The notes under the pieces were generated by a model. That model was not told the origin of the DNA, did not search any database, and worked only from the letters and a program-made list of their open reading frames with translations. Made by a program: the position numbers and the translations under genes. Below, one piece after another: positions 10,540 to 24,060 of a DNA stretch of 64,000 nt; position 1 is the first letter of the stretch, and each line of letters opens with the position of its first letter. Origin of the DNA: Corythucha ciliata (taxonomy: Eukaryota > Arthropoda > Insecta > Hemiptera > Tingidae); assembly GCA_038030265.1 (NCBI GenBank), contig CM075940.1, forward strand, positions 3,968,001 to 4,032,000. The letters run 5' to 3'.

Positions 10540-13500
10540 ATAATAGAAATATCAGTTATGAAGCGCAACTATTTTCATTTCAATTATACCTCGACCATGT
10601 CTTTTTCACAACAGAAACACTTGGCTCGCCCCCCCCCCCCCCGTGAGTATGAATGTTCATTTTGAATTACGATTTTTGATTTACAGAATAAAATTCAATA
10701 GTCAATTTAAATCGATCACTGTTTTGGGGAACGGAAAACATTTTTAATAAAAATTCCGAATTTTCTTAATTAATTAGGCTGTCTTCTTTTATCAAATCAA
10801 TTTTGAATGCCTTTCAACTTCGTCTTCGAACGAAATCAACCAATTTAGCGGTAATAAAAAAAGGTGATTAGGAGGAGGGATACGAATATCCAAAGTTTAC
10901 CGTTTCACTTGATTGCAAATGAATTAAATTGAATTCCTTTATTTTTGCTAACGAAGCCAATGAATTGAACTGTGGGAGCAGGTAAGACCGAGATGGATAG
11001 GAAAGGGGGAGGGACTTTTGAAAGTCCCTAAGTGCCATTACGAGTACATAGGTATACAATTTTTGTGCCAATCGCAAATAGGTGAGTGTCATTAATTACG
11101 ATAACATTTAAAAAACTCAACTTTCTTCCTCCTACATCAAACTGGGAAACCTGCAGGATAGCCAAAAGGCTTGGTGAGGATTGCCTTTTTGCGTTTTGTT
11201 GTTTGTGTGATGGTGAGAAATCTGAACAATTCATGAGTTTTTCCGAGCGTCCAGTTCGGGGGGCGTCATCGTAGAAATCTAGCGCCCAATCTTGGTCTAC
11301 TAAACACTCCAAGAACTGTAGTTTTGGATTACTACTGAGGGGGAATAGTATCCTAGCGACCATTTTAACAACCCTTGACGTTTGGTGAGATGGTAGGGGG
11401 GAGGGATAATGAGTTTTGTTAGTACATGTCAAATGAAAAATGCTTACTTCACATTATTCTGAGGGAATCTCGAATCCTCCCACTCATCAAACTCTTGGAA
11501 GGAAACTGGCTTTTAATTTCCTTCATTATTGATTCAATTTCATGCTCTCCTCGGATCCAATACATGAAAGAAAAGTAATGAATTTGTAGTTAAATCTTAC
11601 ACAAATGTTTTTTCTCCACCTCTCCCACTCAAAACTGAATGGTGGAAGGTTTATGAGAACCGTGAAGAAGGGGAGGGGGGTGTAACTACTTCGGCGCACG
11701 CTCTTAAAGATGGGAAAAAAAGTTTCCATCTTCACATCCCAACACTTTATTGCTTTCTTCCAATAATTAAAAGGGGTTCGCCTCAAAGATATGGCGGAAT
11801 TCTCTTTCTTTCTTTTTTTACCTGGGGGCGATTGCCTCGTTTTTAGCCGACCCGTAAAATACAAAATATATTGCGTCCTGCATTCTTTTCCCACCGAAAG
11901 CCTCAAACATAGCTTCTCACTCTTGCTGGGGTTGAGATCGTAGGAATTGGTATTGCAGATGAGGAGGTGATGGGGGGTATACTCTTTAACGCATCGTAAT
12001 TAACTCTCCTTCTACTCAGTACCCACTACAGGCACACTTTTTTTGTTTTGTTTTGGAAGACAAAATCGCAATCATAACTCCCCTGAGAGTAACTTTTTGT
12101 GATAAAAATCACATGAATCTGGTGTTGGTGATTACAAGTTAATATTCCTGGTGCGGAATATAGAATATCACATGTGACTAATGACGAAGGGAGAGAAAAC
12201 GCAGCTGCCCCAGCCCCCCCCCCCACGTCTCCTCACCGTTTTTCTCTCACTAAAAGGGAGTGTTTCCTTTTCACCCTCATTTCTCATCCCTCCTGGCACA
12301 TCGACGCATCTAAAACTCTAGACGTTACTAAATTTATCGCTTTTACGCTTTTTTTTCTACACGAAAGCAAAAAGGGGGGGAATGCCTGCCCACGAAGAAG
12401 GGTGTCTTGATCTCGATTAGAAAAATTATTTTTTGAATATCACATGAAAATAAATCATTTCTACTCGCGGCATTATGCATGAAGTCTCTGAGTAATTGCC
12501 CTTACCACCTCTCAATCCCAAAAATGACCACCCCTCCTCCACCTCTTCTATAAAAAAATGCATTCCGCCGATAAACACTGCTAGGAAAAAAAAAAAAAAA
12601 TCCAGGGGAGGGTTTTGTAAACGAAGATATTTGCAGCGGACTTCAAGGATTGGGGGAGAGTTAGATAAGATGGCGGTAGGAAATTAAAGGAAAAGAGATA
12701 GGGAGAAGTGACCATTGGTCATAGAAGATTGCCTCCTAGCTGACGTTTCATTAGTTGCCTCACGGAAATTGTCCTTCGACCCTCTACCAAAACCTGATAT
12801 ATAGCCCAATTTCTTATAGTCTCTCCACTCTCCTCCTATCCAGCCACCGCCCGCACACCAACCACTCTATTCCACCCTTGCACACAACCCACCCCTTTTT
12901 CCCTGCGTATTTTTTCCAGCATGTAAACAATTTCTTTCCCTCGCTGGGGGGGAAGACTGTTTCTAAAGAAAAAAGAAGGAAAAAAAAACATATTTCCTTT
13001 TTCTGGTATAATTTATTCATCCCACATGCCCAATTTACGTAAAAAACAGTGACATACACTGTTTCCGATGGACTTGTAAGACACACTACAGTGCACAAGG
13101 ACTGGTGGGTTAATTTAAGTGTGGGAGCACTTCCGTTTATTTTATTGTAATAGTCGGAGGAGTAGGCAGGATTTCACGCCTCAGGGGGGGGGGGGCGTCA
13201 AAATTAAATTCTGAATGTGCACATATTAAATAGTGCCCGTGAGTTTTTCGGCGATATTGGGGGTACAGCCGTCAAAATAAGAACCATACAATGGGTGTTT
13301 CAACAAATAACGAAACTGTCAAAAGTTGCAAAAATACCGACTTGTGGAGCTCGTCAATCGCCCCCCCCCCCACCCAATATAATCTCCCCAAGGAAAATAC
13401 AACGACTGCGAGATGAGTTATTCAGACGATATAAAAAACAACAACCGTTTTGAGGTGGAAAGAAGCGAAATAGTGACTGAAATGAGAGCATGATCCAGTA

Positions 13501-13680
13501 ATAACGTAATGATTATAGGGTTGCCAACTCTAAATCGGTAGAACGTGACAAAAAGTTTCCAGAATCGAAATATGCCGGGAAGAAAAGGAAAAAACCGGGA
13601 CACTTAGCCGATGCTCCGTGAATCACGCTGATGTCGTCGTAGAAAGGGCGCACTCGCGATGGAAGTGCTTGAGCTTCAAT
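10540..13680. other. Gene-free sequence
   Basis: I recognise no gene or element here. It contains C/G homopolymer runs (near 10630, 12210, 13185 and 13360) and a poly(A) run at 12585-12600. Open frames are short and do not resemble any family. Confidence 0.6.
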
Positions 13681-13684
13681 AACG

Positions 13685-13835
13685 AAAACTAACCACAAAA
13701 GGCTCTAACCACAAAAATCTTTGGTCACAAAAGATTGAGCCACAAAAAAAGTTGAAGCCCAAGAAGCTCTAACCACAAAAAAATGTCTAACCTCAAAAAG
13801 GTCTAACTATAGAAAAATATTGAACTTATGCGAAA
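13685..13835 (-). repeat. Minisatellite C
   Basis: Degenerate tandem units read CTCTAACCACAAAAA with variants. The reverse complement (TTTTTGTGGTTAGAG) matches units of the array at 42.1-42.57 kb, so the family is dispersed in both orientations. Confidence 0.65.
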
Positions 13836-14204
13836 AGCTCTTTTTTATCCTACATGGTGGTAAAGCGCGATTTTGAAGACGGAAAACAATCGACAAAGTA
13901 CGAAGGATGAAGGCATAATGAACTGGAGGACGCACCACTATCAGCCATATGTGAAGGAGCCAAAAATAACCTCTACCGTGGACATAAAATTAATTTATGG
14001 CCCCACTATTTTAATTTCCACTATAAAGTTATGTCCGCGGACGCCCGACTGCCACATCCATGCCAGTAGAAAGTTCCGAACTGGTCTATTTAAAGTTAGC
14101 GCGAAAAATACGATTATTTTTAGGGGCCCGTCAAATAACGAAAGCTATAACCACTAATTTTTGGTTCAGAGTCAGAAGGGTAACAAGGCGAAGGACACTA
14201 AAAG

Positions 14205-14440
14205 TATTTCGCGGCCAAAATATTGATAAGCCCCGATTCTCGGTTGAAATTGAGAGAAAGCGCCAATTCGCGGCTAAAATAGAGATAAACGCTAATTCAT
14301 AGGGCCCTTCCGCTGCTGAAATTAAGAAAAAGCGCTGATTCGGGGCTAAAATTGAGGAAAAAACACTAATTCATGGCTAAAAGAGGAAAAATCGCTAATT
14401 CACGGTTAAAAGTTAAAAAGGGTGTGGCCAATCAGGTGGC
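14205..14440 (+). repeat. Minisatellite B
   Basis: Degenerate units of about 30-33 bp follow the pattern GCGCTAATTCGCGGCTAAAATTGAGAAAAA. The same unit is found inside both copies of the large hAT-like element (40.60-40.77 kb and 60.05-60.44 kb), so this patch may be a relic of that family. Confidence 0.7.
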
Positions 14441-15194
14441 CGAATTTTACAAAGAGATTTATCAAAAATAAGAACAGTTGACTTCTAATGTATAAAACCT
14501 ATAGCTATAGTCTCTTTACCCGAACACCACCGCATGTGGGAAAGTAATTGAGCCCCCCGGGCCCGGGCCCCAACTAAAGTGAAGACGACCCTCCCCCGGC
14601 ATGTAGTATGTAGTAGTTCACACTCAAAAAACATTGCGGAACAATCGAAAATGTTGACTAAACGAACGAAGTATTCAATCCAAACGAACGAAGATCTGTC
14701 AAAAATACTTCCATGTTTGGGTTGCGTGAAGTTTGCCCGACACAAACTGTTCAAAAAAATTCGGAAGGGTAATCAACAGAGGCGGGAAAAAGTCATAAAC
14801 GTCATGATCATAGTTTTTAATCATAAAAAGGATGTTTTTTGGTGAAACGTCATAAAATAATATTTTTCGCAAAAAAAAACCTCATAAAATGACTTTTTTG
14901 TACAGCCGGGCGTAAAGACTCGAAATTCGACCGCTGGGAGAGTCTTGAGCGGGCGACATGAGGTTCATTCCGCCCGCCGGGCGTAAAGAAAAATATCAGC
15001 CCGCTACGTCTTCTTTTAGGTCTTTTGTTGTTTTTTTGAAAATAGTTTTTCCTAATTTTGTTTTTAAATTGTACATTAGCCAGAAAAACACAAAAATAAG
15101 CACTGCAAATTACGCTGAGAGGCGATTAAATTTCTCTCTGTATCAGCTACGTCATCCTTCCATTCGCTGGCTAAAGTGTGTGTTCACTTCAGTT

Positions 15195-15285
15195 TATTAA
15201 GCAAACCATATGATATGCGTCTGTGGAGTGCGTGCAACCTATCAAAATGCTTCATTTTTCGAAGGAATTAATTTTTCTTTGCTTA
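15195..15285 (+). repeat. Dispersed repeat shared with the 216-bp hAT MITE
   Basis: The segment with CGTCTGTGGAGT and CCTATCAAAATGCTTCATTT matches 39200-39285, the interior of the 216-bp element at 39145. No terminal repeats or target duplication are visible here, so it is a fragment. Confidence 0.6.
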
Positions 15286-15695
15286 GTAGACTTCACAGAT
15301 GCATAGCACAAAGCTTCTGAACAGGGCTTTAAAGACTGGTTTTTATGATTATTATTGTAATAATTAAGGACTTCGGCTGTACAAAAAATAGCGTACAACA
15401 CTCGGGCGGTATTCCTCATTACGACCTCGGGCGACAACTGCCCTCGGCTTCACCTCGGGCACTTCCCGTCCCCCTCGTCCGTAATGAGCATCATACGGAC
15501 CGAATATACTATCGATCGTAATATACTATTTCTGTGTGAATTTTTAACGTATAGTCCCGGTTAGTTTACCCGGGGACAATATGAAGGCGGCCCAGCAGGA
15601 ATATGAAATGAGACCAGCTCCTTTCTACAATATATAGGCATCCCACCACCTGGGTACACCATGCAGTGTAAATAAGCACAAACGCATTAGTTTAA

Positions 15696-15820
15696 GGCCC
15701 GCCGCAAATTGAGCCCACGCGTGGGTCACCCAAGCTCGAAAGACAGTTGAAAATGGATAGTCAGTCTTTCAACTGTTTTTCGAGCTTGGGTGACACGCGT
15801 GGACTCAATTTACGGCGGGC
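15696..15820. mobile_element. MITE, PIF/Harbinger- or mariner-like
   Basis: A 125-bp near-palindrome with arms of about 58 bp begins GGCCCGCCGCAAATTGAG and ends with its reverse complement. It is flanked by TAA on both sides, consistent with the TWA duplication of PIF/Harbinger or the TA of Tc1/mariner. It has no coding capacity. Confidence 0.7.
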
Positions 15821-16229
15821 CTAACCGTTTCACGAATAATGACGTTTTTCAGTTTTTCTTTTTGCCTTAGAGGGACGTAGATATACATTTTGTTGGTACT
15901 AGTACGCTCCGACCACTTCTTACAATTCTTTTTTTTTCTGTCCTTCTTTTTTTCAGTTGCTTTATTCGGCAAAATTAGTATTTGGCGCGAATACTTTATT
16001 ATATTTTAAATAATTACCCCATACCACACCCAAACGCTACAAAACATAATAAAATTATAATATAAAAATAATAGCTTAAATTTCTTGTGAAATATACGTC
16101 ATTTTTTAGCTGAAAACACCTTGAAAGGGCATTTTTTTCGGAAATAAACGTCATAAACACACATTTTAGAGTCATAAAACGTAATTTTTAATGTCATAAA
16201 AGTCATAGAATAAAGGTCATAAACTGCCT

Positions 16230-19200
16230 GTCTCTGGTAATCAAACAAACAAACGAACGAACGAATAGGACGAATTTGATCAATTATTCTCTTATGCGTC
16301 GGGCCATTGTTCACTCGTACAACTAGATCTCAAGAGTTGTTATGCCCCAATTTTAGTTTAAAAAAATATAGAACATAACCTGGAACAAACTGCGTCCCAG
16401 GATAACCTTGCCCGGGACATAATAAGCCAAACCGGGAATGTCCCGGGTACACAGGGGCAGTTGGCATCCCTATAGCAATGAGATTTCCAGTATAATGTTG
16501 GGTTCACTGATGGGCCGGTGCCGTAGCTACTGAGTTGCCACCCCGTTGGTCTGAGGGCGTCTTGTAATTGCCTCTCGCCCACCACGGGTGATGGTTAAGA
16601 AAGGGTTATGAGATGAGATTGGTTTATTTTGTGAGCACAAGCGTCGCACTTCTTGCATGATTCCTGCAAAATTACCGAATTAGGTACCTATTTATGCGTT
16701 TTTCGCCAGTTTCAGATGGCCGCTAATGGATCGCTAATTGTAAAATTGTCTGTTATGGAGCGGAATATTCTGTTGCTGAGCCCACATGTCCGGTATCGTG
16801 GTCGAATGACGCAACTTTTCCCATCGAGTCACCCACCGGTGGGGCAGGGGCTAAACTGAAAGTTTCATAGCCTATACATTTAATTGTTCAGGTGAATTGG
16901 TGTTATCTGAGCAAGATTTTGGCCATTTCCGCGGTATTTTTATAGGGAAAACGTCCCAATTACTTCGAAGAAATGGCTCAAATTCATAGAAATCATAAGA
17001 TATTGCGGCGATATTTGCAAAAAATTGAAATCAGGCTAAACTGTGTGCCTTGAGGTTTAACATTTACTCAGAAGTCCAGGGTAGAGCCTCGACTCAGACG
17101 GACCTCGCTGGCTCGCTTTGCAGAGTCGAGGAAACCAAAACAAAGCAACAAGGGGGGGGGGAGTTGATTGTTTTAATTCACGCGAGCACTTATCTGATAA
17201 TTGTTTCCATATTTCCTTCCACACTGAATTTAAAATACGATTCGTGATCATGTATACATTTCTGAATCGTAGGTATGTTGTGGAGAAATGTTAATTTATT
17301 GAAATAAAAAGGAATTTCTTGAATTAAAAAGGAATTTCTTGAGTTAATGAGAATAAGGTGAAAATTGGGGGAACAAAAATAAATTAACACGTTAATTATA
17401 TCCATGAACACGGCACTGTACATTCCCGAATCACTTTGAACCTTTTACGGGCCCAGTCACGTAGGCTAAAAGTTTTCTCCCGGCTAGGGCGTGAATTTCG
17501 CCAGCACCACCTCGTGTCTTTGGTAAAAGGCATTGCGTAGCATTTGTGTTGTCGCGATCTCACTGCCGTGCCTATGAGCGTGCGGCTCAAATTCCTCGTT
17601 TTAGTGGGTTGTGATAGTAGGAGGAAAAATGATCGTGAAGATGGCACAAAATGAGCGCGTTGCCGGAGCGAAACAATAATAACTTAATAAGTCAACATCG
17701 AATCGAACCAATATAGATGAATCTAAAAAATATTAATTTGTGTAGGACAGCGTCTACCCTTCAGTTTTAATTACGCTTTTCCAACATTCAATGATTAGTA
17801 TTTGTTTGTGAGTGTTCCTATACATATTATTCTATGCCTGTGGTTAGTAATGCTGAGAGTAGTGCAGGTAAAGAGAGAATCGATCTTGATAGGAGTCCAG
17901 CGGTTGAAATGCTCTGTGGGTGAACTCCTTGCGGCACCGCGGTCCCTCGGAACTGACAAGGGGACTCTCTCCAGCAGCCCATGAGATATCATGGAAAAGG
18001 AGAAGAGTGCGGGCTTGTCTGAGATGTGTGCCCCTATCATCATTCCACATCTTGAATGATCACCTGTCATCCTAATTCGATAACGTTACCGAATGCGCGC
18101 AACATGCGGACACTAGTCTCACATTAATATCAATTGTGAAATATAAGTATAAATAAAAAAAATGGTGGATGGGATGGGGTAGGTGGGAGAGGTAGACGGG
18201 ATATAATTTTTGAGCATCACGTTTATAATAGTTCCACAAAGTTTACTCATTATTGACGCATCCATGTTTTTTTTTAAAGATTGATCTTTCCGCTATTTTA
18301 ATGAGTTCATTAAACAAAAAATTAACATTCTCTTGAGGTCTTTTGTTTCTCTTCATAACCATTTGGTTGCACCCCGATCTGGCGATCTCTGCTGTTCTAT
18401 TGTATTTAAAGCAGTTTCTCTCTAATTAGCTTAAAACGTTCCACTTAAATTATAGCAAAGTCCCTCCAAGATAAATTATTGACACGTGTATCTTTGTGCC
18501 CATCGTCCTTATCACAATTTTCGCTGGTTAGGACGGCTTGGAAAATATTTATATGCAAATGCATACGAATGGTATTCCTCAATCCGTGACTGAATAAATC
18601 AAAGTCATATACCTGGTTGCTGTTCTGAACCAACTCATCAATATTTTGTTGCTGATTAATCATTTCATCAGGTTGGATTCCAAACATCGAGTAAAGAAGT
18701 CGTGGTCAATCTCTTTTTGTTTTTGTTAGGGGGGGGGGGTATCATACAAGCCGTTGCCGGGGTTAATCCCACGACATTCCGGCGTTTTCTTTCGGGTGCA
18801 TTGGCCGTTTTGAAAATCAACAGCCTGGTAGAAAAATCCAACTGAAATGTACCAAATATGTGCCATATTTTCTGGCAAGTCACCAGATTCTCGCAAGAAT
18901 GTCTGGGCAGATAAGTTACGATCCTGTAACGCTTTCTCGGACAGGTTCCGGCCGTTCTCAATGGGATAAAATATGGCCAGAAATAGCTCGCATTTTCAGT
19001 TGATTTCTGGTCAGAAAGTTATTCTTTTTTCTGGCTGGTAGATAAATTATATCTGGGCACCCACTGATGCTGACTTAATTTTTTAATTATTAGGAACTTT
19101 ACCAAGAACAATTTTTTGAATTAGTAAGTTAAATATTTGACCAATTTTGGGGTGGAAGAGCGTTATTTCGTTGGTCCAAACAGCACTGTACTCTTTAAAA

Positions 19201-19780
19201 ATCTTTATCGGAGGTTTCAAGCCTGATAACCCTCCCACCAGCTTTAATGATATCTGCGAACGAAAAAAGAGTGCAAATAATAATAACAGCCACTATTTCA
19301 AATAAATGTAATTGTTGATATTCACCTTTTATGCAGAGGTGTATCCATGAAAGATTTTTTAACAGCTGTCTCTTTCGTAGCGGTGAAACACTGAGTAGCA
19401 TTTTTACTTAAAAGAATGTTTTTAACACATTCACAAGGCTCCTTGTCAAGTATTGGTCCTTTTCGATGCATGAGTACTAGGAATAGACGAAGACGAGTAT
19501 TATTTGTAATATAAACTAGGTAAACATCACCAACACGACTTTACTTACCACTTCTTTACGAACTTCCTGTTCATTTGCAGGGGTGTCGAAGAATGTCGAC
19601 ACTTGCCAGCTTCTTCATCGCGTTCTATGTAGAGTAGAAAGGCTGGCATTTTCAAATAGCACAAGGGCAAGGAAGCGAAACTTCAACGCTATAGGGGGGA
19701 TGTTTTCGACAAAGTTGAAAAGAACAAACTATCGATGCTAAATTACCTTATACTTTTCAGTATTTTCGGTCAGTTCAGAA
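16230..19780. other. Gene-free sequence
   Basis: No gene or complete element is recognised. The text contains repeated CCCGGGACAT-type words near 16400-16460, a G9 run at 17152, a G10 run at 18730 and a GTGTCGA/TCGACAC hairpin near 19595. Open frames are under 100 codons and unconvincing. Confidence 0.55.
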
Positions 19781-19781
19781 A

Positions 19782-20726
19782 CAGTGGCGCACCGAAGGGG
19801 GGGTTTTGGGGATTAACTCCCCCCCAGAGCCTAGAAAAAATACACAATACCAAATAATTGAATCACGGGAAAAATACGCAGTAAATGGGCATACAATCGC
19901 CCATTTTTTTTTTTTGTAGAACATAAAGTCGAACCCCGCTTCATTCAAACCGAAACCTCCACGTCTGGGTCAGTTTATAGCTTGTCTAGTCTAGAATCAA
20001 TTTTAACCATTTCAAAAAACGCTGCAAATTTGACACATGGGTTTATTATTCAAGCATGTAGCCAGATCCGGCATGAAATTACATGAAAATCGACACCCCA
20101 CACCCCTATGATCTAAAAACCTTTGAAAACACCCATTTTGGACCCACTTTTGGCCCACAAAAATCCCAGGGAGTTAGTTGATCAAACTGGGGGCCTATTC
20201 TCTAACAAGAAAGCAATATGTTTTTCAAAGCAATATGTTTATTTCATTCATTTTCTTCAAACAAATGACTGAAATAGAAACCATGCTACGAAAAACATAT
20301 TGCTTTTTTGTTAGAGAATAGGCCGCCTGGTCAGATGTTAGGACTAACTAGATCCCAAATGGAGTCTATGTGCGAAAAAATTAATTTTTTCGAGCAATCC
20401 TAGGGCAAGATATGGCCCGGACGGCGTACGGCGGACGGACATTCCAGAAATCGTATCTGACATCTTGAAACTCACACAAAAATAGTTTGAGGGTGAGTTG
20501 TGACATAGGTGTATTATTCAGAATGAAGAAATAATCCAAAAAAGTTCTCTTTCTCTTCTGATTCGAAGCGGATGTTGCCACCTTGTTGTTGCCTAGTCCT
20601 AGTTTAACACAAAGTCGAAATATTACGGAGCAGTACGGCACGTTCTGTCGATACAATGTGGACCAGTTTTGTAGTTCGAACCCCCCCCCCCCCCCCACCT
20701 AGGACCAATTCCTGTGTGCGCCACTG
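19782..20726. mobile_element. hAT-like non-autonomous element, 945 bp
   Basis: It begins CAGTGGCGCACCGAAGG with a G run and ends with a C run and GTGTGCGCCACTG, giving an 11-bp perfect terminal inverted repeat with CAG ends. The flanks TTCAGAAA and ACAGAAAC share CAGAAA but are one base out of register, so the 8-bp duplication is imperfect. A 105-codon minus-strand frame (20381-20698) is not recognisable as transposase. It contains a nested MITE at 20192. Confidence 0.72.
20192..20324. mobile_element. MITE nested in the 945-bp hAT-like element
   Basis: A 133-bp inverted repeat: the left arm starts GGCCTATTCTCTAACAA and the right arm ends TTGTTAGAGAATAGGCC, with arms of about 34 bp also sharing AAGCAATATGTTTTT. 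The target duplication is unclear. Confidence 0.7.
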
Positions 20727-21352
20727 ACAGAAACACCCAGTAATAGATGTTATAATTATATTGTGACAAAGGTGACAGAAGACTTGACAAGACTGAACTG
20801 ACTTATGACTTAATTATTTCAACTTACCACACAAGAGACCAGACCACAACTGGCACAGACCACCAAGACAAGACTTAATGTGAAAAAGACTTGATTCACA
20901 GACTTACAAAATAATCAAGACTACCAACCGAGACACTGTGACGTCACGAGTTCAGAACATAACAGTAGAATCACGGAAAATTTCACTATAAAACATTCTA
21001 ATCTCGATTTTGTACAAAGAACTAAAACTTCAGAAAAGAAAACAAGAAGTTCTTTCCATTCCCTCACAGACAAAAGCGTGAAATGATAAGCAACCACATG
21101 TTAACAATTCAGACTTGACCTTCCTGGGGAGAGCCCGGCCAGATTCCACCCTAATTTATGGCGTGAATTAAGTTTACATCACAGACCTGCCTTGCGAGGT
21201 TCAGATCACGCTCTTCAGAGCTTTCTCATACAACATCTAGATAAGATAAAATTCGGCGTGGTTTACCGATCAGGAGAAACGCCTAGTGCTTCGAGAAACA
21301 ATGGCCCCGGGGGTGGTTTGGCTATGTTTATCCCTCTCTCTGTGTCTCCCAA

Positions 21353-21480
21353 GGGCGTCACCGTAGCGCGTTGGACTAGCATTCCAGAGATTACAGGTTC
21401 AAATCCCGTCGGGGAGCCCATTTTTTCTAGAAGCTCGAATTGTGTTCGGCTTTGCCTTTCCGTGTCGTCCGGGTAAAATC
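21353..21480 (+). mobile_element. tRNA-derived SINE head (candidate)
   Basis: A 68-nt tRNA-like segment (21353-21420) has an A-box-like TAGCGCGTTGGA (21364-21375) and a B box GGTTCAAATCC (21396-21406). Its ends can partly pair (GGGC with GCCC). It continues into unrelated sequence rather than ending as a tRNA gene, which favours a SINE or tRNA pseudogene. A second B-box-like GGTCCGATTCCC occurs near 21569. Confidence 0.5.
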
Positions 21481-21489
21481 AGTTATTTA

Positions 21490-23740
21490 ATTTACTTCTT
21501 TAATTAAAATACCGGTGACAGAATTCCTCGTATCTATCTATAGGATAGATAGAGATTACTCGACAGAAAGAGCAGGGTCCGATTCCCAGCCAACGCGGCA
21601 CGAGTAAAATAGAATGTATCCATATCTATTTCCAGATTATGGAAATCGTAACAATACAGCAATATATACAAAATTAATCGGGCAACTCGGCGTCCATCAC
21701 TTTGAGACACTTGTACCTTATATTTATTTACACCATGCCTCAGAATAAGCACAACATTTCATGGCCAGAAAACTCAACATACCTAGGTAATCATCGCACC
21801 ATTTATTCGTCAAGCCGCTTTTTTCCGGCATGTTTCTTCCCAATATACGCTATATTGCATCCACAACAGAACGTCTGGCAGGATAATGGTGCCGAAAATT
21901 TGACTTTTTTCTTCTCATACCCTCTCTGCAATGGATTTCAGATTGTTTCCCGCCAGAATATTTAGAGCATAACTGGTCATAGAGATTATGTCCGGATTCT
22001 GTTCCAGAAACAGAAATTCTGGACAGAATCTGTCGCATAACAGAAGTTCTAGCTCAAATTTCTACCAGGTATAGCCCTAAAGTTCATTAAGGAATGAGCC
22101 TCGACGCAGTCGGTATACTCGCACTGGCTCTAGGTATATTAGAGAAAATCGACCGAAACCAACGACATCATGAAGCGCTCATTTTTGCCCCCTTTAAGGA
22201 GAGCTGACGCCCCGTTTTAGGCTAAAATTTAATATTTGACGAAACTGCATGTCCAAGGATTTTTCGACACATTGTCTGGACTTTTGGATGGCTTGTGCCA
22301 GTCAGAAATGTACGTCGCGTCGGTAGACAGGACTACGCGTTTTGATGTCGCTTGGAAAAGTCTCAAAACCTCAAAAAATTAGTAATAATTTTGGTATATA
22401 CACAGATCGGTTGCGGTTAAGTAAGAAAAACAGTTAAACAAAGAAAATATCGCCTAAAGCGTTATTTTTTCCAGTACCATCTATAAACAGACGAATTCAT
22501 TGAAGCACATCTTAAACGTTTTCTTGATAATTGATTTCTCTTTTTTTTTCGGTTTTTCCAACGGACGCATTAAATGAAATTAACAGACAGCAATTCCGGC
22601 AATGGCCCTCCCACTGTTATACCAACGCTATTCCTCAAGCTTTTGGTCAAGTGAGGGCAATTAGCGCGGCGTGGGAATCCAAAGCCTTGAACCGAAACGG
22701 AAATGAAAACAATGGACACGATTATTTAGTTCACCGATTGATACCAAAATGTTGTTGTTTTTTTTCTAATTTATCACTCTGACAAAAAAAGTTTAATTAG
22801 ACGTGTTGTTTAGATATGGAGTTTACATTGGTGACATGAGCTATAACACAGCGGTAATTCAATAATATCCCAGCTCGAAAAGGAGAAAGTTTTTTTTTTG
22901 TCAGTTCGAGTAAAATTTTGCCAAACAAATAAAGACCTCTAATCAAGATAAGTACAAATTATTTTTGGCATGAATATGTAAAGTGCTAAAAGATAAGACG
23001 AAATAAGATAATAAAAGAGGTGTAACTCTGTTCGTGAAAAATAAAAATAAGGCGCGATGTTTCCAATTAGCATATAACGTAATTAAACATTCATCAGAGT
23101 TGGGGGTGCAAATGTATCCCTCACCAACTGAACAGATGCCCTTAATACGTTCGCGGATGAGACCCCCGACAGTCAGCAACATGTTTCGTGTAAATGCCCT
23201 GGGGGGCTTACTCCAATTCCTCATTTTTTTATCTATTACTATATGTATTGTTAGTTTCTGATGAAAAATGACCCGAAAGGGATAAGTATCTCACCGAACT
23301 CTATTCGAGGGAAGCACTAGCTATTTAGCCGATGTGCGATTTCTACTGTGAGCAATCATGACAATTTACGCCATAATCTACTCGCATCTGATAGATAGTA
23401 TAGGATAATAATATAATAGATTAATAAGTATATAAGACATACATTATATGTATGTTGTAAGTTGTAAGTTGTAAGTTGTATTCCAGCCCCTATTATTTAC
23501 AGTCCATTATTCTTAATTTTTGTTTCAGTACACCTACATAGCTTCTCTTTTGTAAATTCGAAGTTTTTCTTCTCCTTTTTCCCTTCATTTAATTAAAGTA
23601 AGTGTAATTTCTACCCCATAGTGTCATAATCGTTGTGAAACAAAATAGTCATATGAACTGAAAGTTTCTTTACAATACTCCTGATTGTAGAAATTATATA
23701 TATATATATTGTCGTACGAATGAATTCGTTGGTCTTCCCC
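21490..23740. other. Gene-free sequence
   Basis: No gene is recognised. The stretch near 21970-22070 with repeated CCAGAAACAGAAATTCTGG words resembles that near 18840-19020, suggesting an unnamed dispersed repeat. A heptamer GTTGTAA is repeated in tandem at about 23455-23480. Confidence 0.5.
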
Positions 23741-23744
23741 ACGA

Positions 23745-24060
23745 ATTCCCCTTTTTAGGGAGTCAATCCAATGGAATCTATACTTTTTGAGACAGCAAAA
23801 CCCACGAAATTGGGTTCTGTGAATGGCAAATACAATAATCCGCAAAATTTGTTCTATGAAAGAGCCAAATCTTGTTGCGATTTTGTTTCTGGAAAGGAGC
23901 GAGACTCTCGCAATTGCTCTTTATAATGAGCCAACACCCTGGAAATTATGATTTTAAACATGTTAAATCCGTGAAGTTGACTTTTTCAGGTATAGCCAAC
24001 CTCACGAAATTGTTTTTCCTGACGTGCCCCGTCAAAAAACCCAATTTACGTAAAAGTTGA
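23745..24060 (+). repeat. Minisatellite A patch
   Basis: Degenerate units with AACCCACGAAATTGGGTT and GAGCCAACACCCTGGAAATT match the A family. No flanking terminal repeats were found. Confidence 0.65.

Larger units (their letters stand above)
14780..16225 (+). repeat. Region bounded by GTCATAAA-type degenerate repeats
   Basis: Short units of the form GTCATAAAACGTAATTTT cluster at 14790-14900 and again at 16100-16225, in the same orientation. Between them lie CTCGGGC-rich sequence near 15400-15475, a MITE, and a dispersed segment near 15195-15285. I cannot say whether the two clusters delimit a single element. Confidence 0.4.

Noticed and set aside
16358..16585. 75-codon minus-strand frame with many Trp/Cys residues
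   Set aside because: The underlying DNA repeats CCCGGGACAT-type words and looks like a decayed repeat rather than an exon.
21353..21420. Functional tRNA gene
   Set aside because: A and B boxes are present but acceptor pairing is imperfect and no clean anticodon arm could be drawn; SINE-derived is more likely.
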